Part shown: positions 1 through 5,127 of the stretch, in pieces | Numbering within the stretch: position 1 is the stretch's first letter | Layout: the number at the start of each line of letters is the position of its first letter | Source of the DNA: an uncultured Bacteroidales bacterium | GTDB taxonomy: Bacteria > Bacteroidota > Bacteroidia > Bacteroidales > UBA932 | NCBI GenBank assembly: GCA_947305045.1 | Contig: CAMZCW010000179.1 | Coordinates: 1-5,127, forward strand | Direction: 5' to 3' | Length of the DNA: 5,127 bases | Position numbers and translations under genes: made by a program | Notes under the pieces: model-generated | What the model was told of the DNA's origin: nothing | The model's input: only the letters and a program-made list of their open reading frames with translations | The model's database searches: none

Positions 1-54
1 ACCAGCGACCTCCTGGTCCCTAACCAGGTGCGCTACCAACTGCGCCACATCCAG
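1..54 (-). tRNA. tRNA-Pro, anticodon AGG (partial, 3' part outside the window)
   Basis: Read on the minus strand, the sequence folds as nucleotides 1-54 of a tRNA. The acceptor 5' strand is CTGGATG (54 down to 48), with C1 as in bacterial proline tRNAs. It is followed by T8-G9, a 4-bp D stem GCGC/GCGC around a loop containing GG, and A26. The perfect 5-bp anticodon stem CCTGG/CCAGG encloses the 7-base loop TTAGGGA. The anticodon AGG (plus-strand 21-19) would read the proline codon CCU, or CCU/CCC/CCA if A34 is converted to inosine. The variable region and the 5' strand of the T stem (GCTGG) end at T54, which is window position 1. The T loop, acceptor 3' strand and CCA status are outside the window. 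The body closely resembles a common bacterial tRNA-Pro; the A at position 34 is what is unusual. Confidence is high for a tRNA-Pro and lower for AGG being a true biological anticodon. Confidence 0.9.
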
Positions 55-66
55 AGGATTGGAACG

Positions 67-97
67 CAAATGTACGGCTTTTTTTGCAATCGGCAAA
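67..97 (-). promoter_or_regulatory. Bacteroidota-type promoter for the tRNA-Pro gene
   Basis: On the minus strand a TTTG box (97 to 94) is separated by exactly 19 bp from TACATTTG (74 to 67). This matches the primary sigma factor consensus of Bacteroidota, TTTG-N19-21-TAnnTTTG. Transcription would begin a few bases downstream, near 60-62, shortly before the mature tRNA 5' end at 54. The fit in sequence, spacing and distance is good. No experimental start is available. Confidence 0.7.
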
Positions 98-117
98 ATT
101 TATTTTCATAAAAATAC

Positions 118-125
118 TATATTTG
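118..125 (+). promoter_or_regulatory. -7 element of a Bacteroidota-type promoter for the exporter gene
   Basis: TATATTTG matches TAnnTTTG and lies 19 bp before the start codon at 145, so the leader would be only about a dozen bases. There is no TTTG at the expected -33 distance. That stretch (about 93-98) is instead occupied by the -33 box of the divergent tRNA promoter on the other strand. The promoter is probably weaker than the tRNA or lysC promoters, or depends on an activator; that last part is inference. Confidence 0.5.
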
Positions 126-144
126 CACGGATAAAAGTTAGGTT

Positions 145-1422
145 ATGGAACAAAAGCCGGATTTTGCTGAGGTACTGGACGTGGCTTCCGAGGCCGGGCA
201 CATTCTTCTGGAGAATGGTGCGGAGATTTCCCGTGTGGAGGATATCATGAACCGGATATCCACGCACTTCGGGGTAAACTCCGGCAACTTCTTTGTGCTC
301 TCCAACGGCGTGTTCACCAGCGGAAAGGCGGAGAAGGTGCATAAGTCCGGCGGACAGGCATCGACCTATGCCAATGTGGCGTTTATTCCCATCCGGGCTA
401 CGCAGCTCTCACGGGTGACGGCCGTCAACCGGCTCAGTTATGACATTTCTGCGGGCCGATGCTCCCTGGAGCAGGCGCGCGAGCGGCTGGAGCAAATCAA
501 GAAAATGCCACTCAAGCCTTTCTGGGAGCAGATGTTGGCAACTACCTTCAGTGCTGGCGCCTTCTCGGCCGTGTTCGGCGGCAACTTTGCAGACTGCGCG
601 GCCGCTTGCATCGCGGGCTTTATCCTGTTCTTTTACATGCAGTTTGTCAGTTCTCGCTATCTGTCCCGGATTGTCGGTGGCATTTCCAGTGCCATGGTGG
701 CCAGCCTGGTGTCCATCGCGTGTTGGCGCCTTGGGCTCGGAGACAGCCTGAGCGATATCATTATCGGCGCGGTTATGCCCCTGATTCCCGGGGTTCCGTT
801 TACCAACGGCGTGCGCGATCTGGCCAACTCGGACTATCTGGCCGGGCTTACGCGCCTGACCGATGCCATGCTGGGTTTCTTCTGCATAGCCATGGGCGTT
901 TCGCTGGCCTTTATGCTGGACGGCGCTTGCTTTGGGGGCGTGATTCACCTCACCGGCGTTACGGCCAGCCCTCAGACGGCCGGTTATTTCTGGCAGGCGG
1001 TGGCGGCTTTTGTGGGTACCCTGGGCTTTGCTATCCTGTATGGCGTGGACAGGGAACAGTACGGGGTAGCCGGTTTTGTAGGGGTAGCTGGCTGGCTGGT
1101 TTATCTGCTGGTTGTCCGGCTGGGCGGACTCACTGCGCCCATCGCCTCGCTGGCTGCGGCGCTGGTGGTGTGTCTCCTGTCCCGTTTCTCGGCTGTTCCA
1201 ACACGCTGTCCGGCGCAGGTGTTTATCATTTGCGGCATCTTTACGCTGGTACCGGGCGCCGGTATTTTCTGGTTCTCCTATTACCTGACCTCCAGTCAGT
1301 ATGCCATGTCCATGACAAGCGGTTTCATGGCCGTAAAGGTGGCCATCGCCATTGTGTTGGGCATTGTCCTGGCCATGGAACTCCCGCAGCGCCTGTTCAG
1401 CCGCCGGAAGGGGGCACATTAG
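145..1422 (+). CDS. thrE: ThrE-type threonine/serine exporter (DUF1212 + DUF3815 fusion), inner membrane
   Basis: This 425-residue membrane protein belongs to the threonine/serine exporter (ThrE) family, which exports L-threonine and L-serine using the membrane potential or proton gradient. Family features are visible. The soluble N-terminal part (about 1-125) has NGAEISRVED (24-33) and KSGGQASTYAN (67-77). The first membrane half runs from about 130 to 260 and contains LIPGVPFTNGVRDL (213-226), followed by NSDYLAGLTRLTDA. The second half (about 284-412) resembles DUF3815 (ThrE_2), with a second proline-glycine motif LVPGAG (368-373). I count roughly ten hydrophobic segments. Some bacteria, such as E. 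coli with YjjP and YjjB, split these halves into two proteins; here they are fused and complete. The C-terminus is basic (RLFSRRKGAH). The ATG at 145 is chosen because it gives the normal N-terminus and lies just after the -7 element; no clear Shine-Dalgarno is present, as is usual in this phylum. The family is clear, but the exact substrate is not shown by sequence. Confidence 0.9.
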   Translation: MEQKPDFAEVLDVASEAGHILLENGAEISRVEDIMNRISTHFGVNSGNFFVLSNGVFTSGKAEKVHKSGGQASTYANVAFIPIRATQLSRVTAVNRLSYDISAGRCSLEQARERLEQIKKMPLKPFWEQMLATTFSAGAFSAVFGGNFADCAAACIAGFILFFYMQFVSSRYLSRIVGGISSAMVASLVSIACWRLGLGDSLSDIIIGAVMPLIPGVPFTNGVRDLANSDYLAGLTRLTDAMLGFFCIAMGVSLAFMLDGACFGGVIHLTGVTASPQTAGYFWQAVAAFVGTLGFAILYGVDREQYGVAGFVGVAGWLVYLLVVRLGGLTAPIASLAAALVVCLLSRFSAVPTRCPAQVFIICGIFTLVPGAGIFWFSYYLTSSQYAMSMTSGFMAVKVAIAIVLGIVLAMELPQRLFSRRKGAH

Positions 1423-1454
1423 TTTGTAAGTGTGTAAATAATTCATTATGTTTG
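1423..1454 (+). promoter_or_regulatory. Bacteroidota-type promoter for lysC-lysA
   Basis: TTTG (1423-1426) begins at the base right after the exporter's TAG stop and is followed after 20 bp by TATGTTTG (1447-1454). Both boxes and the spacer fit TTTG-N19-21-TAnnTTTG. The expected start near 1460 leaves an A-rich leader of under 20 bases before the lysC ATG. That is far too short for a lysine riboswitch or a classical attenuator. The site suggests lysC-lysA can be transcribed independently of the exporter gene, though no terminator separates them and read-through is possible. Confidence 0.7.
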
Positions 1455-1476
1455 CGTTTCAAAAACGGACGCAGAC

Positions 1477-2790
1477 ATGATAATTATGAAATTTGGTGGC
1501 ACGTCGGTTGGTACGGCTGCCAGAATGAAGCAGGTCGCCACGCTGGTGCAGGCGCAGGATCATCCTTTTGTGGTGTTGTCGGCCATGTCGGGTACCACCA
1601 ATTCCCTTGTGGAAATATGCGGATATCTGTATAACCGCAATTCGGACGGAGCGCGGGAAATCATCGGCAGGCTGGAAGAGAAGTACCTGAAAACCATTCA
1701 GGAGCTTTATGCTACGGAAGAATCGCTTTCCACGGCCCGGGAGTTCATCCACTCCTGTTTTGAGGGAATCTCCTCGGCCACGCGGGAACTTTTTGGCTCG
1801 CTTCAGGAGCGAATGATTCTGGCGCAGGGAGAGCTCATCTCCACCCGGCTGATGGAACTGTACCTGAAGGAACAAGGGGTGAACGTGCTCCTTATTCCGG
1901 CCTTGGAGTTCATGCGGACAGACATCCACGGTGAGCCGGACCAGGATTATATATCGACCCATTTAAAGCCTTTCCTTTCCAAAAAGGTCGATTTGTACCT
2001 GACGCAAGGTTATATCTGCCGCAATGCCCATTCGGAGGTGGACAACCTCCAGCGAGGCGGCAGTGACTACACTGCTTCGCTCATCGGCGCTGCAACCGGT
2101 GCAGAGGAAATCCAGATTTGGACCGATATTGACGGAATGCACAACAACGACCCGCGTATGGTCAAAGGCACATCGGCCGTGCGGCATCTGCACTTTGAGG
2201 AAGCCGCGGAGCTGGCGTACTTCGGTGCCAAAATCCTGCACCCCACCTGTATCCAGCCGGCCAAGTTTGCCAACATTCCGGTGCGCCTGAAGAACACCAT
2301 GGAGCCGGATGCCCCCGGAACGCTTATCGACAATCGTCCGGACCCCGGCACCATCAAGGCCGTGGCGGCCAAGGACAATATCACCGCCATTAAGATCAAG
2401 AGCTCGCGGATGCTCCTGGCGCATGGTTTCCTGCGCAAGGTGTTTGAGATTTTCGAGAGTTACCGCACTGCTATCGACATGATCTGTACCTCGGAGGTGG
2501 GCGTGTCCGTTTCCGTGGACGATACCCGCTACCTGAGCGAGATTGTACACGACCTTAAAAAATATGGTACCGTAACGGTGGACCTGGACATGTGCATTGT
2601 GTGCGTGGTGGGAGACATGGACTGGGAGAATTTAGGCTTCGAGTCCCGTGTAATGGCCGCCATGGAAGACATTCCTGTTCGTATGGTCAGTTACGGTGGA
2701 AGCAATTACAACATTTCTCTGCTGGTAAAAGGGGAGGACAAGGCTCGTACGCTCAAGTCTCTTAGCCGTCATCTGTTTGCCGAATGCTAA
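1477..2790 (+). CDS. lysC: Aspartate kinase (monofunctional)
   Basis: Aspartate kinase (EC 2.7.2.4) phosphorylates L-aspartate with ATP, the entry step for lysine, threonine, methionine and diaminopimelate. The 437 residues fit the monofunctional enzyme; no homoserine dehydrogenase is fused. The kinase domain (about 1-295) shows KFGGTSVG (5-12), SAMSGTTNSL (35-44), MRTD (146-149), RGGSDYTASL (193-202) and WTDIDGMHNNDPR (215-227). Two ACT-type regulatory regions follow (about 300-437), with SYGGSNYNISLLV at 405-417. Feedback inhibition by an end product such as lysine or threonine is therefore likely, but which one cannot be read from sequence. EVDNLQRGGSDYTA and the ILHPTC stretch match the Bacteroidota subfamily. 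The start is either ATG 1477 (MIIMKFGG) or ATG 1486 (MKFGG); the first is preferred, but neither has a strong ribosome binding site. It has its own promoter and overlaps lysA by 7 bp. Confidence 0.96.
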   Translation: MIIMKFGGTSVGTAARMKQVATLVQAQDHPFVVLSAMSGTTNSLVEICGYLYNRNSDGAREIIGRLEEKYLKTIQELYATEESLSTAREFIHSCFEGISSATRELFGSLQERMILAQGELISTRLMELYLKEQGVNVLLIPALEFMRTDIHGEPDQDYISTHLKPFLSKKVDLYLTQGYICRNAHSEVDNLQRGGSDYTASLIGAATGAEEIQIWTDIDGMHNNDPRMVKGTSAVRHLHFEEAAELAYFGAKILHPTCIQPAKFANIPVRLKNTMEPDAPGTLIDNRPDPGTIKAVAAKDNITAIKIKSSRMLLAHGFLRKVFEIFESYRTAIDMICTSEVGVSVSVDDTRYLSEIVHDLKKYGTVTVDLDMCIVCVVGDMDWENLGFESRVMAAMEDIPVRMVSYGGSNYNISLLVKGEDKARTLKSLSRHLFAEC

Positions 2791-3938
2791 AAGGAACGTA
2801 CCCCATAGAGCGCTTCCAGGCCATTCAGACGCCTTTTTACTACTACGACACCGCTCTTTTGCAACAAACCCTGGATGCCATTCAGGCGCAGTTGAGCGAC
2901 AAGCCGGAGTGGGTGGTTCATTATGCTGTGAAGGCTAATCACAATCCTGTTTTGCTGCAACAGATTGCCCGTTCCGGTTTTGGCGCAGACTGCGTGAGCG
3001 GCGGGGAAGTACAGGCTGCCCTGGATGCCGGTTTCGCTCCCGGGAAAATTGTTTATGCCGGAGTGGGGAAGGCCGATTGGGAGATACTCCTGGGCCTGGA
3101 GGCAGGTATTGGCCGCTTCAATGTGGAGTCGTTGGCAGAACTGGAGGTCATTGCCCAGTTGGCTGCCCGGAAAGGCGTAGTGGCCCAGGTAAGCCTGCGG
3201 GTGAATCCGGACATCGGCGCCCATACCCTTGCCGGTATCACCACCGGACTTGCGGAGAACAAGTTTGGCATTTACCATGGCATGGTGGAGGACGTCGCTG
3301 CAAAGGCCATGGCCATGGAGTCCATTCACTTTTGCGGCCTGCATTTTCATATAGGCTCGCAAATTCTTGAGATGCAGGACTTTGTGGCGCTTTGTAACCG
3401 CATCAACAATCTGGTAGAGCGGCTCACCCGGCGGGGAATTCCCGTAGAAGATATCAATGTCGGTGGCGGCCTGGGCATCGAATACGGTCATCCCAACCAC
3501 CTTCCCATGGCCGATTTTGCCGCTTATTTCAACACCTATAAGCGACACCTGCAGGGCGATTATCCTGTTCATTTTGAATTGGGCCGAAGCATCATCGCCC
3601 CCTGTGGAACGCTCATTACCCGGGTACTTTATGTGAAAGAAGGGCTGGCGCGACGCTTCGCCATTGTGGATGCCGGCATGAACGACCTGGTGCGTCCGGC
3701 CATGTACCACGCCTATCATCGGATCGAGAACTTGTCCTACGAAGGTGATGAGCAGGCCTATGATGTGGTGGGTCCCTGCTGCGAGAGTTCCGACGTCTTT
3801 GGAAAGGACATTGTCCTGGACCAATGCCACCGGGGCGATTTCATTGCCATCCGCAGCGCCGGCGCTTACGGTGAATCCATGGCGTCACAGTACAACTGCC
3901 GCCCCCTTGCCCCCGCGGTATTCGACACTATAGAATGA
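2784..3938 (+). CDS. lysA: Diaminopimelate decarboxylase
   Basis: This PLP enzyme (EC 4.1.1.20, fold-type III) decarboxylates meso-diaminopimelate to L-lysine, the last step of lysine synthesis in the cytoplasm. The 384-residue chain has the N-terminal PLP barrel with the Schiff-base lysine K50 in HYAVKANHNP (46-55). It also has GLHFHIGSQ (185-193), the glycine-rich phosphate loop NVGGGLGIEYG (225-235) and ELGRSI (265-270). The C-terminal part supplies CESSDVFGKD (333-342) and AGAYGESMAS (359-368), including Y362, which normally contact substrate and cofactor across the dimer. The ELGR form replaces the EPGR of proteobacterial enzymes, as I recall from Bacteroidota homologues. Related PLP decarboxylases for ornithine, arginine or carboxynorspermidine are less likely given CESSD, AGAYG and the lysC context. 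The ATG at 2784 lies inside the end of lysC (ATGCTAA), which suggests translational coupling. The stop overlaps the end of hutI. Confidence 0.95.
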   Translation: MLKGTYPIERFQAIQTPFYYYDTALLQQTLDAIQAQLSDKPEWVVHYAVKANHNPVLLQQIARSGFGADCVSGGEVQAALDAGFAPGKIVYAGVGKADWEILLGLEAGIGRFNVESLAELEVIAQLAARKGVVAQVSLRVNPDIGAHTLAGITTGLAENKFGIYHGMVEDVAAKAMAMESIHFCGLHFHIGSQILEMQDFVALCNRINNLVERLTRRGIPVEDINVGGGLGIEYGHPNHLPMADFAAYFNTYKRHLQGDYPVHFELGRSIIAPCGTLITRVLYVKEGLARRFAIVDAGMNDLVRPAMYHAYHRIENLSYEGDEQAYDVVGPCCESSDVFGKDIVLDQCHRGDFIAIRSAGAYGESMASQYNCRPLAPAVFDTIE

Positions 3939-5127
3939 CCTGCCGGATAAACGGCGTCTGGTACTGATAGGCCAGCCGGGTGAGGTCCCAGCCGGGTTCT
4001 GTAAGGATGAGCGCCGCTTTTTTACCCACGGTTATGGAGCCGTACTCCTGGCTCAGCCCCATGGCGTATGCGCTGTTGAGGGTGACGGCGTTAAACGCTT
4101 CTACCGGCGTGAGTCGCATTTTAATGCAGCCCTGGGCCATGACAAAGCGCATGTCCCCGCTGGGCGAGGACCCCGGGTTGTAGTCGCTGGCAAGCGCCAC
4201 GCCAAGACCCGCTTTGATGTAATCTTTGGCCCGGCCGTAGGGGAGTCCCAGGAAGAAAGAACTGCCCGGCAGCATGGTGGGCATGGTCACCGTTCCTTTT
4301 AACGCGTCGATTTCTGCGTCGGTGGTGCGCTCCAGGTGATCCACGGAAAGCGCCCCGTGTTTTACGCCCACCTGCACGCCGCCGCTTACCGCCAGCTCGT
4401 TGGCGTGAATCTTGGGAGTGAGCTTGCCCTTTGCCGCCGAAAGAATACGGTCCGTATCCTCTACGGTGAAAAAGCCTTCGTCACAGAATACATCAACAAA
4501 ATCGGCGTATTCCGACGCCTCCGGAATCAGGTCGATAACCATCTGCACATATTCTTCATGCGTGTACCCGCGCCCCACCGCATGTGCGCCCAAATACGTG
4601 CTACGCACCGCTGCAGGCACGTTTTTGCCGATGCACCGGATGACCCGCAGCATCTTAAGTTCTGCTTTAGGTGACAGGCCGTAACCGCTCTTTATCTCCA
4701 AAGCCACGGTCCCTTTGTCCATCATCTCCCGTACGCGCGAAATGGACTGCCTGTACAACTCTTCCTCGGAAATTTGCTGCAGATAATCGGCAGAATTCAG
4801 GATGCCGCCGCCCCGGGCGGCAATTTCCTCGTAGGACAGGCCGTTGATTTTGTCCAGGAATTCGCCGGCGCGGCTGCCGGCATACACCACGTGCGTGTGG
4901 CTGTCGCAGAAGCCGGGCATGAGCATGCCGCCGCAGGCGTCCACAGATGCCCGATCGGGGTCGGGCGTGACGGCACTGTCATGGCCTCCTTGCCCGTCAT
5001 GGCCGATTAGATCGGCCATCTCTCCAAATCCGGCAATCCGGCCATCCTCAATCCGCAGCCAGGCATTCTCCAGCACGCCGGTCTGCCCCTGCGCATCGCC
5101 TTGAACCCGCAGCACCCCCTCCGGCTG
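3928..5127 (-). CDS. hutI: Imidazolonepropionase, histidine degradation (N-terminus outside the window)
   Basis: HutI (EC 3.5.2.7) hydrolyses 4-imidazolone-5-propionate to N-formimino-L-glutamate, the third step of cytoplasmic histidine breakdown. It is a metal-dependent amidohydrolase. Numbering from the GTG at 5115, the metal-binding DSHTH has H73 and H75, followed by YAGSRAGEF (78-86), ARGGGI (100-105), EIKSGYGL (140-147), TYLGAHA (173-179), HANEL with metal ligand H237 and catalytic E240, SVDHLE with H260, and ASDYNPGSSPS with metal ligand D311. All expected active-site residues are present. The frame stays open from 5115 to the window end (PEGVLRVQG reads through), and the usual first beta strand is missing. 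The true start therefore probably lies upstream of 5127 by about 15-25 codons, and GTG 5115 should not be taken as the start. Between residues 35 and 58 there is a Gly/Asp/His-rich stretch about a dozen residues longer than I expect. Other hut genes may lie beyond the edge. Confidence 0.94.
   Translation of the reverse strand, partial: QPEGVLRVQGDAQGQTGVLENAWLRIEDGRIAGFGEMADLIGHDGQGGHDSAVTPDPDRASVDACGGMLMPGFCDSHTHVVYAGSRAGEFLDKINGLSYEEIAARGGGILNSADYLQQISEEELYRQSISRVREMMDKGTVALEIKSGYGLSPKAELKMLRVIRCIGKNVPAAVRSTYLGAHAVGRGYTHEEYVQMVIDLIPEASEYADFVDVFCDEGFFTVEDTDRILSAAKGKLTPKIHANELAVSGGVQVGVKHGALSVDHLERTTDAEIDALKGTVTMPTMLPGSSFFLGLPYGRAKDYIKAGLGVALASDYNPGSSPSGDMRFVMAQGCIKMRLTPVEAFNAVTLNSAYAMGLSQEYGSITVGKKAALILTEPGWDLTRLAYQYQTPFIRQVIL
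4978..5004. repeat. Two direct copies of GTCATGGCC, 18 bp apart, in hutI
   Basis: GTCATGGCC occurs at 4978-4986 and again at 4996-5004. The period is 18 bp, six codons, so on the coding strand it writes Gly-His-Asp twice (GHDGQGGHD). The second copy shares bases with the adjacent inverted repeat. The pattern fits a small in-frame slippage duplication in a surface loop. Confidence 0.5.
4999..5019. repeat. Perfect 9-bp inverted repeat with 3-base loop inside hutI
   Basis: ATGGCCGAT (4999-5007) and ATCGGCCAT (5011-5019) are exact reverse complements separated by TAG. In hutI this encodes the MADLIGH segment in the loop between the N-terminal beta domain and the metal-binding barrel. There is no T-run beside it on either strand, so it does not look like an intrinsic terminator. 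It could be a protein-binding palindrome or simply chance within GC-rich coding sequence. Confidence 0.55.

Noticed and set aside
1..144. Integration site of a mobile element next to the tRNA
   Set aside because: tRNA genes are common integration sites, but the visible side holds only a promoter region and housekeeping genes, with no integrase or repeated tRNA fragment. The 3' end where attachment usually lies is outside the window.
59..250. 63-codon plus-strand frame starting in the intergenic region
   Set aside because: It starts upstream of the predicted exporter transcription start and overlaps the exporter in another frame. Its Arg/Trp/Phe-rich translation has no likeness to a known leader peptide.
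409..1446. 345-codon minus-strand open frame opposite the exporter gene
   Set aside because: It lies antisense to a clear membrane-protein gene, and its translation is rich in His, Gly, Arg and Gln with no recognisable domain. It is a shadow of GC-rich codon use.
1423..1476. Lysine riboswitch or attenuator leader before lysC
   Set aside because: The gap is only 54 bp and is mostly promoter. An L-box needs well over 150 bases. The small stems possible here (CGTTT/AAACG at 1455-1467, TGCGT/ACGCA at 1453-1473) are too weak and lack a T-run.
459..1634. 391-codon plus-strand open frame across the exporter and into lysC
   Set aside because: It is an alternative frame of two recognised genes, low in complexity (Gly/Arg/Cys/His) and without family motifs. 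It overlaps both good coding frames.
2787..3830. 347-codon minus-strand open frame opposite lysA
   Set aside because: It is a mirror of the lysA coding frame with no domain and no promoter or ribosome binding site.
3942..3955. Terminator between lysA and hutI (GCCG-gataaa-CGGC)
   Set aside because: It has only a 4-bp stem, lies inside the hutI coding sequence, and has no T-run on either strand.
4999..5019. Inverted repeat as a transposon end or attachment site
   Set aside because: There is no transposase, target duplication or second copy in the window, and the hutI frame is intact through it.

Overview
The window looks like ordinary chromosome from a fairly GC-rich member of the Bacteroidota, probably of the Bacteroidales type. 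Three promoter-like sites carry the Bacteroidota -7 element TAnnTTTG, two of them with a TTTG -33 box at 19-20 bp. Starts lack clear Shine-Dalgarno sequences, and the LysC and LysA proteins carry sequence signatures typical of this phylum. I cannot name the genus from the sequence.

Layout from left to right: (1) the 5' part of a tRNA-Pro gene on the minus strand, cut by the window's left edge, with the unusual anticodon AGG; (2) a 90-bp divergent intergenic region (55-144) with a good promoter for the tRNA and a -7 element for the next gene; (3) a ThrE-type threonine/serine exporter, plus strand; (4) a 54-bp gap holding a well-formed promoter directly after the exporter's stop codon; (5) lysC, aspartate kinase; (6) lysA, diaminopimelate decarboxylase, overlapping lysC by 7 bp; (7) hutI, imidazolonepropionase, on the minus strand, overlapping lysA tail to tail by 11 bp and running off the right edge without its true start.

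How the genes fit together: LysC opens the aspartate pathway (Lys, Thr, Met, diaminopimelate) and LysA closes the lysine branch, so lysC-lysA is a coherent, probably translationally coupled pair. The exporter just upstream may vent threonine or serine, which would link export with the pathway that makes threonine, but lysC has its own promoter and the link is inference. hutI belongs to histidine breakdown and is transcribed the other way; its partner hut genes, if present, would lie beyond position 5127.

I found no mobile element, CRISPR array, defence system or undescribed system. The observations most worth a second look are the A34 proline tRNA, the back-to-back promoters, and a repeat-rich extra loop in hutI.
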